A program made the position numbers and the translations under genes. Shown in pieces: positions 1-6,995 of a stretch of DNA of 17,996 nucleotides. The notes beneath the pieces were generated by a model. The model did no database searches, was not told the origin of the DNA, and saw only the letters and a program-made list of their open reading frames with translations. Numbering within the stretch: position 1 is the stretch's first letter; each line of letters opens with the position of its first letter. Source of the stretch: JBFLVN01 sp040758475 (GTDB lineage Bacteria > JAGRBM01); contig JBFLVN010000041.1 in assembly GCA_040758475.1 (NCBI GenBank), positions 1 through 17,996 on the forward strand. The letters run 5' to 3'.

Positions 1-466
1 TGGGTTCCTGGGCGATTTCCGGAACCTGCTCCGTGTAGAGGACTTTGTCGTTTTCGTCGAGGACCACGACCGCCCGGGAGCAGAGGCCCGCGAGGCCGCC
101 TTCCAGAATCTCAAGCCCATAGTCCTTGGCAAAAGAAGAACCGAGAGTCGAGAGACTCTCCACACCCGTGATCCCCTCGGCGCCGCAAAAGCGCTTGTGG
201 GCGAAGGGAAGGTCGGCCGAGATGCACAGCACGGCCGCCCCGTTCTTCCCGGCCGCCCGTTTGTTGAACTCCCGAACGCTCGTCGCGCAGACGGGCGTGT
301 CGATGCTCGGGAAGATGTTGAGGACCTTTTTCTTCCCCTTGTAGGCGTCGAGCCCCACGCGGGAGAGGTCGGTTTTTACGAGCTTGAAGCCGGGCGCTTT
401 GGAGCCAACCTTCGGCAACTCTCCCGACGTGCTGATCTTGTTCCCTTTGAGAGTGATGGAAGCCAT
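1..466 (-). CDS. tpx: Thiol peroxidase (Tpx-type peroxiredoxin), 3' end beyond the window
   Basis: A thiol-dependent peroxidase of the atypical 2-Cys Tpx family, which reduces hydroperoxides and is usually recycled by thioredoxin. About 155 residues are visible; family members are near 168, so only the last dozen or so are missing. The peroxidatic site SIDTPVCATSVR places Cys60 with Thr57, and the resolving cysteine is Cys94 in KRFCGAEG. That spacing matches the classical Tpx pair. Arg131 fits the conserved active-site arginine. Two further cysteines (81 and 129) are not part of the usual mechanism. The ATG at 466 follows a purine-rich AAAGGGGG ribosome site. It lies 58 bases after the stop of mch on the same strand with no obvious terminator between, so it may be the last gene of the ethylmalonyl-CoA operon. 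Family assignment is near certain; operon membership is inferred. Confidence 0.95.
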   Translation of the reverse strand, partial: MASITLKGNKISTSGELPKVGSKAPGFKLVKTDLSRVGLDAYKGKKKVLNIFPSIDTPVCATSVREFNKRAAGKNGAAVLCISADLPFAHKRFCGAEGITGVESLSTLGSSFAKDYGLEILEGGLAGLCSRAVVVLDENDKVLYTEQVPEIAQEP

Positions 467-524
467 GGTTTCCCCCTTTGATGGGCGGCGACTGTGGTGA
501 GCCGGCACCGCTAAATCAAGCGGG

Positions 525-1598
525 CTACCTCTTTCGCGGCACGAGGAGCCAGTAATCGAGATCGAGCACCACGCTCTCGTGGTAAGCGCTCTTCCCGTCT
601 TTTTCGACCTTGAGCGGAATGTTGTCCTTGGCGGGATCCGCGTTCTTGACGGCGACGAGGCGGGTGCGCAGGGCTCCCACGTCCTTGCGGCCGGGGACGT
701 CCGCCTTTCCCAGGACTTCGCTCCAGGCGTAAAGCGTATCTCCGGCGAAGGTGGGGTTGGCGTGGCTTCCTCCGTTCCAGGCGAGAATGCCGAGAACGTT
801 TTCAAGGCCGTTGAAGGAAAGGGCTCTTGCCAGGCTGATCACGTGACCTCCATAGATGAGGCGCTTTCCAAAGCGCGTCCCCTTGGCGGCGTGGCCGTCG
901 AAGTGGACCTTGGCCGTGTTCTGGTAGAGCCGGGTCGCCAGGGCGTGCTCGGCTTCCTCGATCGTCATTCCGTCCACGTGAAAGATTTTCTCGCCCGTTT
1001 CGTAATCGTCAAAAAACGCCCGGCCGCCCGACGGCCAGGATTCGTACTTGGCTAGGTTTAATTCGGGGTGGACTTTGAGTTCGGAAGGGGAGACTTCCTT
1101 GGGCAACTCGGGAGAATCGGATGCGCCGGTAGGCGTGTTCCCATCGCGTTTGTGGACCATGACCCACCGGCAGTATTCGAGGACCGTTTCACCGCGCTGG
1201 TTCGTGCCCGTCGTCCGGACCCAGACGATGCCCGTCTTTCCGTCCTTATTTTCCTTCTTGCCCAAAACTTCGGAAACCGATCGGAGCGTATCGCCCGCGT
1301 AGACGGGAGCCAGGAATTTGACGCCCGCGTAACCCAGGTTGGCGACGGCATTGAGGGATACGTCGCCCACGGTTTTTCCGAAAACGATGTGAAACACCAG
1401 CACGTCGCTGATGGTCTCGCGCTTGTAGCCGAGCGAGCGCGCGTATTCGGCGGAACAATGGAGCGGATAGCGCTCTCCGGTCAGGGCGATGTAGAGGGCC
1501 GCATCCCCTTCCGTAACGGTGCGGGGGACGGCGTGGACGAGTTTCGCGCCCTTCTGGAAATCCTCGAAGAAATTGCCGGGGTTGGTTTTGGTAGCCAT
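525..1598 (-). CDS. mch: Mesaconyl-C1-CoA hydratase (beta-methylmalyl-CoA dehydratase)
   Basis: A 357-residue tandem hot-dog (MaoC-like) protein. Domain 1 spans about residues 10-150 and domain 2 about 193-357. The opening, with NPGNFFEDFQKG, then VPRTVTEGDAALY and later FGKTVGDVSLNAVANLGY, closely follows mesaconyl-CoA hydratases of the ethylmalonyl-CoA pathway as I remember them from Rhodobacter. Length also fits (about 350). The second domain carries the hydratase-like stretch LYQNTAKVHFD with His232. It would hydrate mesaconyl-C1-CoA to beta-methylmalyl-CoA in the cytoplasm, between Mcd and the lyase encoded just upstream. The reading frame stays open to 1943, but that part lies inside mcd. 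The ATG at 1598 has TAAGGGAA in front of it, overlapping the mcd stop region, which leaves a gap of 13 bases and implies co-translation. A generic R-specific enoyl-CoA hydratase is the less likely alternative. Confidence 0.93.
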   Translation of the reverse strand: MATKTNPGNFFEDFQKGAKLVHAVPRTVTEGDAALYIALTGERYPLHCSAEYARSLGYKRETISDVLVFHIVFGKTVGDVSLNAVANLGYAGVKFLAPVYAGDTLRSVSEVLGKKENKDGKTGIVWVRTTGTNQRGETVLEYCRWVMVHKRDGNTPTGASDSPELPKEVSPSELKVHPELNLAKYESWPSGGRAFFDDYETGEKIFHVDGMTIEEAEHALATRLYQNTAKVHFDGHAAKGTRFGKRLIYGGHVISLARALSFNGLENVLGILAWNGGSHANPTFAGDTLYAWSEVLGKADVPGRKDVGALRTRLVAVKNADPAKDNIPLKVEKDGKSAYHESVVLDLDYWLLVPRKR

Positions 1599-1611
1599 TG
1601 GCGAAATTCCC

Positions 1612-3243
1612 TTACTCTTCCAGCAGCCTGCGGGCGATGACCTGGGCCTGGATTTCGGCCGCCCCTTCGAAAATCGAAAGAACGCGGGAATCCACGAGGA
1701 CGCGGCTGATGGGGTATTCGGTGGCAAAACCGTTTCCGCCGTGGATTTGGAGGCCCACATCGGCGCACTCCCAGGCGACTTTGGCCGCGAGCAGCTTGGC
1801 CATGCCGGCTTCCAGATCGCAGCGCTTTTCCAGGTCCTTCTGCCGGGCGGAGAAGTAAGTGATCTGGCGGCTGGCCATGAGCCAGGTGGCCATCTGGGCG
1901 ATCTTGTACCAGACGCGGGGGAATTCGATGAGGGGTTTTCCAAACTGGATGCGCTCGGTAGCGTATTTGTAGGCGAGATCGAAGGCTGCCTGCCCCACGC
2001 CCACCGCGCGGGCCGCCGTCTGGATGCGGGCGGACTCGAAGGTGGTCATGAGTTGCTTGAAGCCTTTTCCTTCGACACCACCCAGGAGAGCGGAAGCGGG
2101 GACGCGGACGTCTTCGAAGCCGAGGGCGTATTCCTTCATGCCGCGGTAGCCGAGCACCGGGATTTCATCGCCCTGAAGCCCTTCGAGCGTGAAGGGGCGA
2201 GCTTCCGTCCCCATGTCCTTCGTGACGAGGAACATGGAGAGGCCGCCGTAGCCATCGTCCTTGGGATTCGTGCGGGCGAGGACGGTCATCAGGTTCGCCC
2301 GGGCGGCGTGGGTGATCCAGGTCTTCTGGCCGTTGATCTTGTAGTAATCGCCCTCGCGCGTGGCGCGGGTCTTGAGGTGGGCGAGGTCCGAACCGTTGTC
2401 GGGTTCCGTGAAGACGGCCGTCGGGATGTAATCGCCGGCCGAGAGTTTGGGGAGGAAGTGCTTTCGCTGCTCGTCCGTTCCGCCCAGGCGGATGAGTTCG
2501 CCCGCGATCTCCGTGCGGGTGGCGAGCGACCCCACGCCGATGTAGCCGCGGGAGAGTTCTTCCGTCACCACGCACATGGCGTGTTTGCCCAAATTGGAGC
2601 CGCCGTACTCCTCCGGGATGGTGAGGCCGAAGACGCCCAGTTCGGCGAGCTCCCGGATGAGCTCGATGGGGACGAGCTTGTCGTTGTCGTGGATATCCGG
2701 TGCGATGGGGGCGACCTTCTCATCAGCCATCTTTTTGAACTGGTCCCGGATCATTTCCAGGTCTTCGTTATCGAGCCCGAAATTGCCAGTCTTGCCGTCT
2801 TTTTCCCGGATCAGCTTGGCAATTTCAGCGAAATCCTCCGGCCGGTCCCCCTTCGCGAGGAACGCGGCGACGGCGGGGTTTTTCTTGAACGCGGAGACGT
2901 CCTCGTCCGAAAGGCCGATTTGGGAGACGGGAATCCGCTCCATCTGGCTAAGGGAGACTTCCGCGGTGAAATGCCGGGCGACCTGGGAGAGCACGGCCCG
3001 GGCCATGAGGGCTTCGAGATCGCCCCCCACGCGCCCCGCCCATTCGGTGATTTGCCGGGCGGCTTCGAGTTCGGTCGCCAGGCCCGCGAGGCCGTGGGCC
3101 GGAATCTGGTTCTGATCGATGAGCCCGGCGTCGGGCTTGCCACCCTTGGAGACTTTCGCCTTGACGGCGTTCTTGGCCTTTCCGAAGAGTTTTTCCAGTT
3201 CGGAGAGAAGACCCTGGGCGGCGGCGGTGTCGAAAGAGGCCAT
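1612..3243 (-). CDS. mcd: Methylsuccinyl-CoA dehydrogenase (acyl-CoA dehydrogenase family)
   Basis: A 543-residue FAD-dependent acyl-CoA dehydrogenase. The first ~165 residues are an N-terminal extension not found in ordinary acyl-CoA dehydrogenases (about 380 aa) but typical of methylsuccinyl-CoA dehydrogenases (about 550 aa). The dehydrogenase core follows, with TEPDNGSDLA and KINGQKTWITHAARAN in the FAD/substrate region and QIHGGNGFATEYPISR plus SIFEGAAEIQ near the end. Glu526 in the last motif sits at the position of the usual catalytic base. It would oxidise (2S)-methylsuccinyl-CoA to mesaconyl-C1-CoA, passing electrons to an electron-transfer flavoprotein not encoded here. It lies 13 bases upstream of mch, whose product uses the mesaconyl-CoA. 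The extension and the neighbours make the specific name strong. Most of it is also covered by a long antisense frame that I treat as a shadow. Confidence 0.94.
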   Translation of the reverse strand: MASFDTAAAQGLLSELEKLFGKAKNAVKAKVSKGGKPDAGLIDQNQIPAHGLAGLATELEAARQITEWAGRVGGDLEALMARAVLSQVARHFTAEVSLSQMERIPVSQIGLSDEDVSAFKKNPAVAAFLAKGDRPEDFAEIAKLIREKDGKTGNFGLDNEDLEMIRDQFKKMADEKVAPIAPDIHDNDKLVPIELIRELAELGVFGLTIPEEYGGSNLGKHAMCVVTEELSRGYIGVGSLATRTEIAGELIRLGGTDEQRKHFLPKLSAGDYIPTAVFTEPDNGSDLAHLKTRATREGDYYKINGQKTWITHAARANLMTVLARTNPKDDGYGGLSMFLVTKDMGTEARPFTLEGLQGDEIPVLGYRGMKEYALGFEDVRVPASALLGGVEGKGFKQLMTTFESARIQTAARAVGVGQAAFDLAYKYATERIQFGKPLIEFPRVWYKIAQMATWLMASRQITYFSARQKDLEKRCDLEAGMAKLLAAKVAWECADVGLQIHGGNGFATEYPISRVLVDSRVLSIFEGAAEIQAQVIARRLLEE

Positions 3244-3272
3244 GGCAGACTCCTTGGGTGATCCCGTAGGCA

Positions 3273-3298
3273 GAGGGGCGCAGCACCCTGCGCCCCTC
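3273..3298 (-). other. Perfect 11-bp inverted repeat (hairpin) between the lyase gene and mcd
   Basis: GAGGGGCGCAG at 3273-3283 and CTGCGCCCCTC at 3288-3298 are exact reverse complements around a 4-base loop. In the minus-strand transcript this very stable hairpin lies after the lyase stop (3324) and 29 bases before the mcd start (3243). No run of U follows it, so it is not a canonical intrinsic terminator. It could stabilise the upstream mRNA end, mark a processing site, or tune mcd expression relative to ccr-hbd-lyase. The structure is seen; the role is inferred. I found no second copy in the window. Confidence 0.75.
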
Positions 3299-3323
3299 CA
3301 GAAATCCTCGTTCGAGAAGCAGA

Positions 3324-4625
3324 CTACTTCTTGAGCTGGTCGAATTCCTTCTGGGTGATGAGGCTCAAATCAAGACCGCGCTTAGCGTCGCACTGGCCCA
3401 AGGCGATCGCCTTTCGCAGGCGGTTGCGCACGTGCCGGTCCGTCGCCCGGTCGGCCATCTTGCCGGCGATCATGGCGGCACCGAGGCCCGACTTGCGGGC
3501 GGCTTCGTATTCCTCCAGTTCCTTGAGTTCCTTTTCCACGATGTCGATCCGGAGCGCGTTCCCGTAAGCGATCATCACCATGAAGAGCTGGAGGGGGTGG
3601 CCCACCCACTTGCCGCTCATGCCGATGTGGATGCCGTGGAGGGTGTCTTCGTAGACTTCCTTGAGGGCGCCCAGGATTTTCTTCTTGTTGTCGGCATCCG
3701 AGAGGTTCTTGCCCTTCACCGGGTAATTGAGGGTCATGTTGTCGATGGCCGGCACGTTCACCCCGCCGCAGATGTTCACGATCTCCATGCGGACCCAGTC
3801 GCACACCGGATTGTTGTTGTCGATCTCGGGGAGGTTCGTGTCGGCCGAGTAGTCGGCGATTCCCCAGATGAGCCCAGCGAGACGCTCCGCCGAAGAACGG
3901 ACGAGGCCCGGCATGTTGGCGACGCCCCAGCCCGATTCGATCAGGAATTCGAGCCGGATCGTGTTTTCCTTGAGGCCGATGCGTTTTTCGATTTTCGCTA
4001 GAAGCTCGCAGACCCATTCGATTTCGGAAGGATGCTCAACCTTGGGCCAGATGATGCCGTGGATCGGGAAGTCGCCTTTCTTCACCCGCTTGGCCGTTTC
4101 CGTAAAAACGGTGACGAGATCGAAGGCGCTGTATTCGAGGAGGATTCCCGAAGGGCGGTAGAACGCCAAAGTCTGCTGCCAGTCGAGTTCCGTAAACGCC
4201 CGGATGGCGTTCTCGCGGCCGAGTTCGAGGACTTTGGGATCGAGCGCCTGGGCGTCTTCGCCGTCCACCATGACGAGGGGCGAGCCCAGGTAACCCGAGA
4301 GAGGGGCCTTTACCCGGTCCACGGGCTGGCCGATGGTATTGGCGATGTCTTCAAAGGAGATGCCCAGGCTCGTCAGGATGCGTTCGGCGCTCGCCATGCC
4401 GGCCACGGCCTTGCTGATCATCTCGAAGTTGGATGCCGGGGTCGTGAAGTGGGCCGACTGGCGGAGGTACCGGAGGGGAAGGTCGGCCTGGCAGTCGTTG
4501 CGTTCCTTGAGAAGCTTCTTCCTCTTCTGGTTCATCTCCTGAATGAGGGCCTTGTGCTTGGAGATGTCGATCTTTATTTTACTTTCCTGCTTCGGAGGCT
4601 CTTGCTTGATAGCGGGCGCACCCAT
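3324..4625 (-). CDS. mcl: CitE/HpcH-family lyase, probable beta-methylmalyl-CoA/malyl-CoA lyase (long form)
   Basis: A 433-residue protein of the HpcH/HpaI-citrate lyase beta (TIM-barrel) superfamily. Family landmarks are VMVDGEDAQA (about 118-127), IIWPKVEHPSEIEWV (191-205), FLIESGWGVANMPGL with Glu230, and LIWGIADYSAD with Asp258; Glu230 and Asp258 fit the Mg2+ ligands of CitE-type lyases. Within this operon the expected reaction is retro-aldol cleavage of beta-methylmalyl-CoA to glyoxylate and propionyl-CoA. Well-studied Mcl proteins are about 320 residues. This one has a lysine-rich N-terminal segment of roughly 50 residues and a longer C-terminal region, so it is a different subtype. The ATG at 4625 is preceded by AAAGGAAG at good spacing; a TTG at 4643 is also in frame but overlaps that site. 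The superfamily is secure; the substrate is inferred from context. Confidence 0.82.
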   Translation of the reverse strand: MGAPAIKQEPPKQESKIKIDISKHKALIQEMNQKRKKLLKERNDCQADLPLRYLRQSAHFTTPASNFEMISKAVAGMASAERILTSLGISFEDIANTIGQPVDRVKAPLSGYLGSPLVMVDGEDAQALDPKVLELGRENAIRAFTELDWQQTLAFYRPSGILLEYSAFDLVTVFTETAKRVKKGDFPIHGIIWPKVEHPSEIEWVCELLAKIEKRIGLKENTIRLEFLIESGWGVANMPGLVRSSAERLAGLIWGIADYSADTNLPEIDNNNPVCDWVRMEIVNICGGVNVPAIDNMTLNYPVKGKNLSDADNKKKILGALKEVYEDTLHGIHIGMSGKWVGHPLQLFMVMIAYGNALRIDIVEKELKELEEYEAARKSGLGAAMIAGKMADRATDRHVRNRLRKAIALGQCDAKRGLDLSLITQKEFDQLKK

Positions 4626-4685
4626 TGTCGGTCTTCCTTTCAAATGCGGTCGTAACTGTGCGTGATCGGCAGCTGGAAATCCCGG

Positions 4686-5573
4686 TTATTTCCGTAGTGA
4701 GGTGTTCGCTACCGGCGGGTTCTGGGAATAGTCATAGAACCCCTTGCCCGACTTGCGGCCCAGGTAGCCCAGTTCCACGAGACGGGTGAGAGTGTGGGGA
4801 GGCGAAGTAAAGACCTGCCGGTCGGCGTCGTAGATGTTCTTCGACATGGCGATGACCACGTCCAGGCCGATGTAGTCGGCCAGGGCGAGAGGGCCCATGG
4901 GGTGATTGCATCCGAGCATCATGGCCTTGTCGATGTCGGGGATGGAGGCCGTTCCCTGCTCGAAGAGGCGCATGCCCGAGAGCATATAAGGAGTAAGCAG
5001 GCGGTTCACGATAAAGCCCGTCGAATCCTGGACGGTGACCGGGTCCTTGCCGATCTTCTTGCAGAAGCCGGTGAGCGTATCGACGACGGCCGGCGCTGTT
5101 TCGAAAGCCTGAATGACTTCAACGAGCTTCATGACGGGGGCGGGGTTGAAGAAGTGGAGTCCCGCCACGCGGTCCTTCTTCTCGCATCCGGCCATGAGCG
5201 CCGTGATCGAGAGGGTCGAGGTATTGCTCGTCAGGATGGCATCCTTGGAAATCATCCCTTCAAGGCGCTTGAAGAGGGCCTTCTTCGTATCCAGGTCTTC
5301 GACGATGGATTCGACGATGAGGTCGCAATCCTTCACATCGCCTTCGACCGCCGTGAACTTGATGCGTCCGAGGAGCTGCCCCTTGGCCGCTTCGTCCATC
5401 TTTCCTTTAGAGACGAGTTTTCCCAGGTCCTTGTCGAGCTTGCCGCGGATGGGGTCGGTCGATCCGGGCGTTGCTTTGACGGCCACGGTTTCAAAGCCCG
5501 CGCTGGCCGCGCATTGAACGATTCCAAGTCCCATCTGGCCGAGGCCAATAACGCCTACTTTCCGGATTTCCAT
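4686..5573 (-). CDS. hbd: 3-hydroxybutyryl-CoA dehydrogenase (S-specific family)
   Basis: A 295-residue 3-hydroxyacyl-CoA dehydrogenase, the usual length. The Rossmann motif GLGQMG (10-15) is near the N-terminus. Catalytic positions known from clostridial Hbd can be placed as Ser119 (SNTST), His140 (LHFFNPAPVMKLVEV), Glu152 and Asn190 (GFIVNRLL). The C-terminal GRKSGKGFYDY is typical. It interconverts acetoacetyl-CoA and (S)-3-hydroxybutyryl-CoA, feeding crotonyl-CoA to Ccr through a crotonase not seen here. The acidic residue that normally ends strand beta-2 and binds the adenosine ribose of NAD is replaced: the stretch reads GFETVAVKATPG, with Lys33 at the Asp position. This hints at NADP(H) use. 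AAGGAG sits six bases before the ATG at 5573. It lies between ccr and the lyase gene on one strand. Confidence 0.93.
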   Translation of the reverse strand: MEIRKVGVIGLGQMGLGIVQCAASAGFETVAVKATPGSTDPIRGKLDKDLGKLVSKGKMDEAAKGQLLGRIKFTAVEGDVKDCDLIVESIVEDLDTKKALFKRLEGMISKDAILTSNTSTLSITALMAGCEKKDRVAGLHFFNPAPVMKLVEVIQAFETAPAVVDTLTGFCKKIGKDPVTVQDSTGFIVNRLLTPYMLSGMRLFEQGTASIPDIDKAMMLGCNHPMGPLALADYIGLDVVIAMSKNIYDADRQVFTSPPHTLTRLVELGYLGRKSGKGFYDYSQNPPVANTSLRK

Positions 5574-5636
5574 GTGCTTCTCCTTGGGATGTTTGCTTTA
5601 TCAATCGGCGATGCAGAGGCGCCGCCGAGGGTTTCG

Positions 5637-6845
5637 TTAGCCTTTGGCGCCCTGGCCCGTTCCCGGCGCCTGGACGAGGATCGCCATTTTCCCTTTGTGC
5701 TTGTTTTCCATCATGAGCTGGTGGGCGAGGGGGGTTTCTTCGAATTTAAAGGTTTGATCGAGCGTGGGAAGAATTTTCTTCTGGATCACGAGTTCGTTCG
5801 CCTGGCTGCACTCGTAGGCGTTGGCGAAGTGGCTCCCGAGGATGTCTTTCTGCCGCATCCAGAGGTAGCGGACGTCGAAGTTGAGTTCGTAGCCGCTCGT
5901 GGCGCCGCAGATGACGACTTTCCCGAATTTTTTCACGCAGAAAACGCTTGTGGGGAACGTCTCCTGGCCCACGTGCTCGAAGACCACGTCCACGTCTCGG
6001 CCGCCAGTAAATTCCCGTAATTTGGCTCCGAAGGCCCGCATGGCTTTCGATTCGGCGGATTTCTCGTCGGGAGTTTTGGCGATGCCGTTCGGGAACTTGA
6101 AATCCTTGCGGTTGATGGCCCCCGCGGCGCCTAATTCCTTGACCATATCCATCTTGTCGGCCGAGGAGACGACGCCGATGGCGTTCGCCCCCGCGAGGCG
6201 GCAGAGCTGGACGGCGAAAGCCCCAAGGCCCCCGGCCGCGCCCCAGACGAGCACCCACTGGCCGGGCTGGATTTTGGCGCGAGTAAAGAGCATGCGGTAC
6301 GCGGTGAAGAAGGTAAGGCCGTAACTGGCGGCCGCTTCCCAGGTGAGGTGCTTGGGTTTGCGAAGAAGCTGCTGGGCCTGGACTTTGGTGAACTGCGCGA
6401 AGCTTCCCCAGTTGGTTTCGTATCCCCAGATTTTCTGCTCTTCGCAGGCCATGGGATCTAAGCCGTTGCACGCGGCGCACTGGCCGCAGGCCTGGTTGCA
6501 GTGGAGAATAACTTCGTCCCCCACTTTCCAGTTGCGGACTTCGGAGCCCACTTTCCAGACGATGCCGGAAGCGTCCGACCCGGCGATGTGAAAGTCGTAG
6601 CCCGTGTACTTCATGATGTTGACGGGCTTGCCCTGGGCGGCCCACACGCCGTTGAAGTTGACGCCAGCCGCCATGACGAGGACGAGGACTTCCGTAGCCC
6701 CTACCGGAGGAAGGTCCACTTCCTCGATCCTCATGGATTGACTGGGAGGGCCTAAGCGGTCTGGGCGGATCACGACCGCCTTCATCTTGGAAGGAAGTTC
6801 GCCCAAGGTAGCAGGGACTTTGCCGAGCTCCAGGCTCGTAGCCAT
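5637..6845 (-). CDS. ccr: Crotonyl-CoA carboxylase/reductase
   Basis: A 402-residue medium-chain dehydrogenase/reductase and the signature enzyme of the ethylmalonyl-CoA pathway. It reductively carboxylates crotonyl-CoA with NADPH and CO2 to ethylmalonyl-CoA. Characteristic stretches are GVNFNGVWAAQGKP, YDFHIAGSDASGIVW, IWGYETNWGSFAQF, the nucleotide motif GAAGGLG (202-208), REFTGGRDVDVVFEHVG and DILGSHFANA. The four residues described for the CO2 pocket of Kitasatospora Ccr map to Asn65, Tyr142 (Phe there; Tyr also in Rhodobacter), Glu143 and His339. A plain crotonyl-CoA reductase is therefore unlikely. Oddly, residues 120-134 form CX2CX2CX7C (Cys120, 123, 126, 134), the structural-zinc motif of zinc alcohol dehydrogenases. 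As I recall them, alphaproteobacterial Ccr proteins keep only the third cysteine. This is the first gene of the operon. The 150-base leader has a TTGACA (6940-6945, minus) but no convincing -10. Confidence 0.96.
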   Translation of the reverse strand: MATSLELGKVPATLGELPSKMKAVVIRPDRLGPPSQSMRIEEVDLPPVGATEVLVLVMAAGVNFNGVWAAQGKPVNIMKYTGYDFHIAGSDASGIVWKVGSEVRNWKVGDEVILHCNQACGQCAACNGLDPMACEEQKIWGYETNWGSFAQFTKVQAQQLLRKPKHLTWEAAASYGLTFFTAYRMLFTRAKIQPGQWVLVWGAAGGLGAFAVQLCRLAGANAIGVVSSADKMDMVKELGAAGAINRKDFKFPNGIAKTPDEKSAESKAMRAFGAKLREFTGGRDVDVVFEHVGQETFPTSVFCVKKFGKVVICGATSGYELNFDVRYLWMRQKDILGSHFANAYECSQANELVIQKKILPTLDQTFKFEETPLAHQLMMENKHKGKMAILVQAPGTGQGAKG

Positions 6846-6995
6846 GTTGCTTTTCCTTTGCTTCGGTTGAGGTGAGATGCCTTGCTTTCCGATGAACGAA
6901 ACGCAAGGCGGCCCCTTCTTTCCCTCATTCCTGGGGGTTTGTCAACACAAGGGAGCGTGCCGCTCAAGTGGTGCGGGATATCGCTGACGAAGGCG

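Noticed and set aside
1599..1943. N-terminal extension of mch
   Set aside because: The frame is open, but this part lies inside mcd and is Pro/Ser/Arg-rich shadow sequence. The ATG at 1598 starts right at the family N-terminus.
1519..3261. 580-codon open frame on the plus strand opposite mcd
   Set aside because: It mirrors the mcd frame. Long antisense frames are expected in GC-rich genes, and its translation is a low-complexity Gly/Asp/Glu-rich string with no family motif.
4794..6020. 408-codon plus-strand open frame opposite hbd and ccr
   Set aside because: It crosses the boundary of two well-supported minus-strand genes and has no recognisable domain.
6917..6945. Promoter for the ccr operon based on TTGACA at 6945-6940 (minus strand)
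   Set aside because: The -35 match is perfect, but the hexamers 16-18 bases further (GAAAGA-like) are poor -10 boxes, so I do not list it as a feature.
6945..6961. Sigma-54-like GGCACG...CTTGT on the minus strand before ccr
   Set aside because: The second element is one base off in spacing and lacks the required GC.
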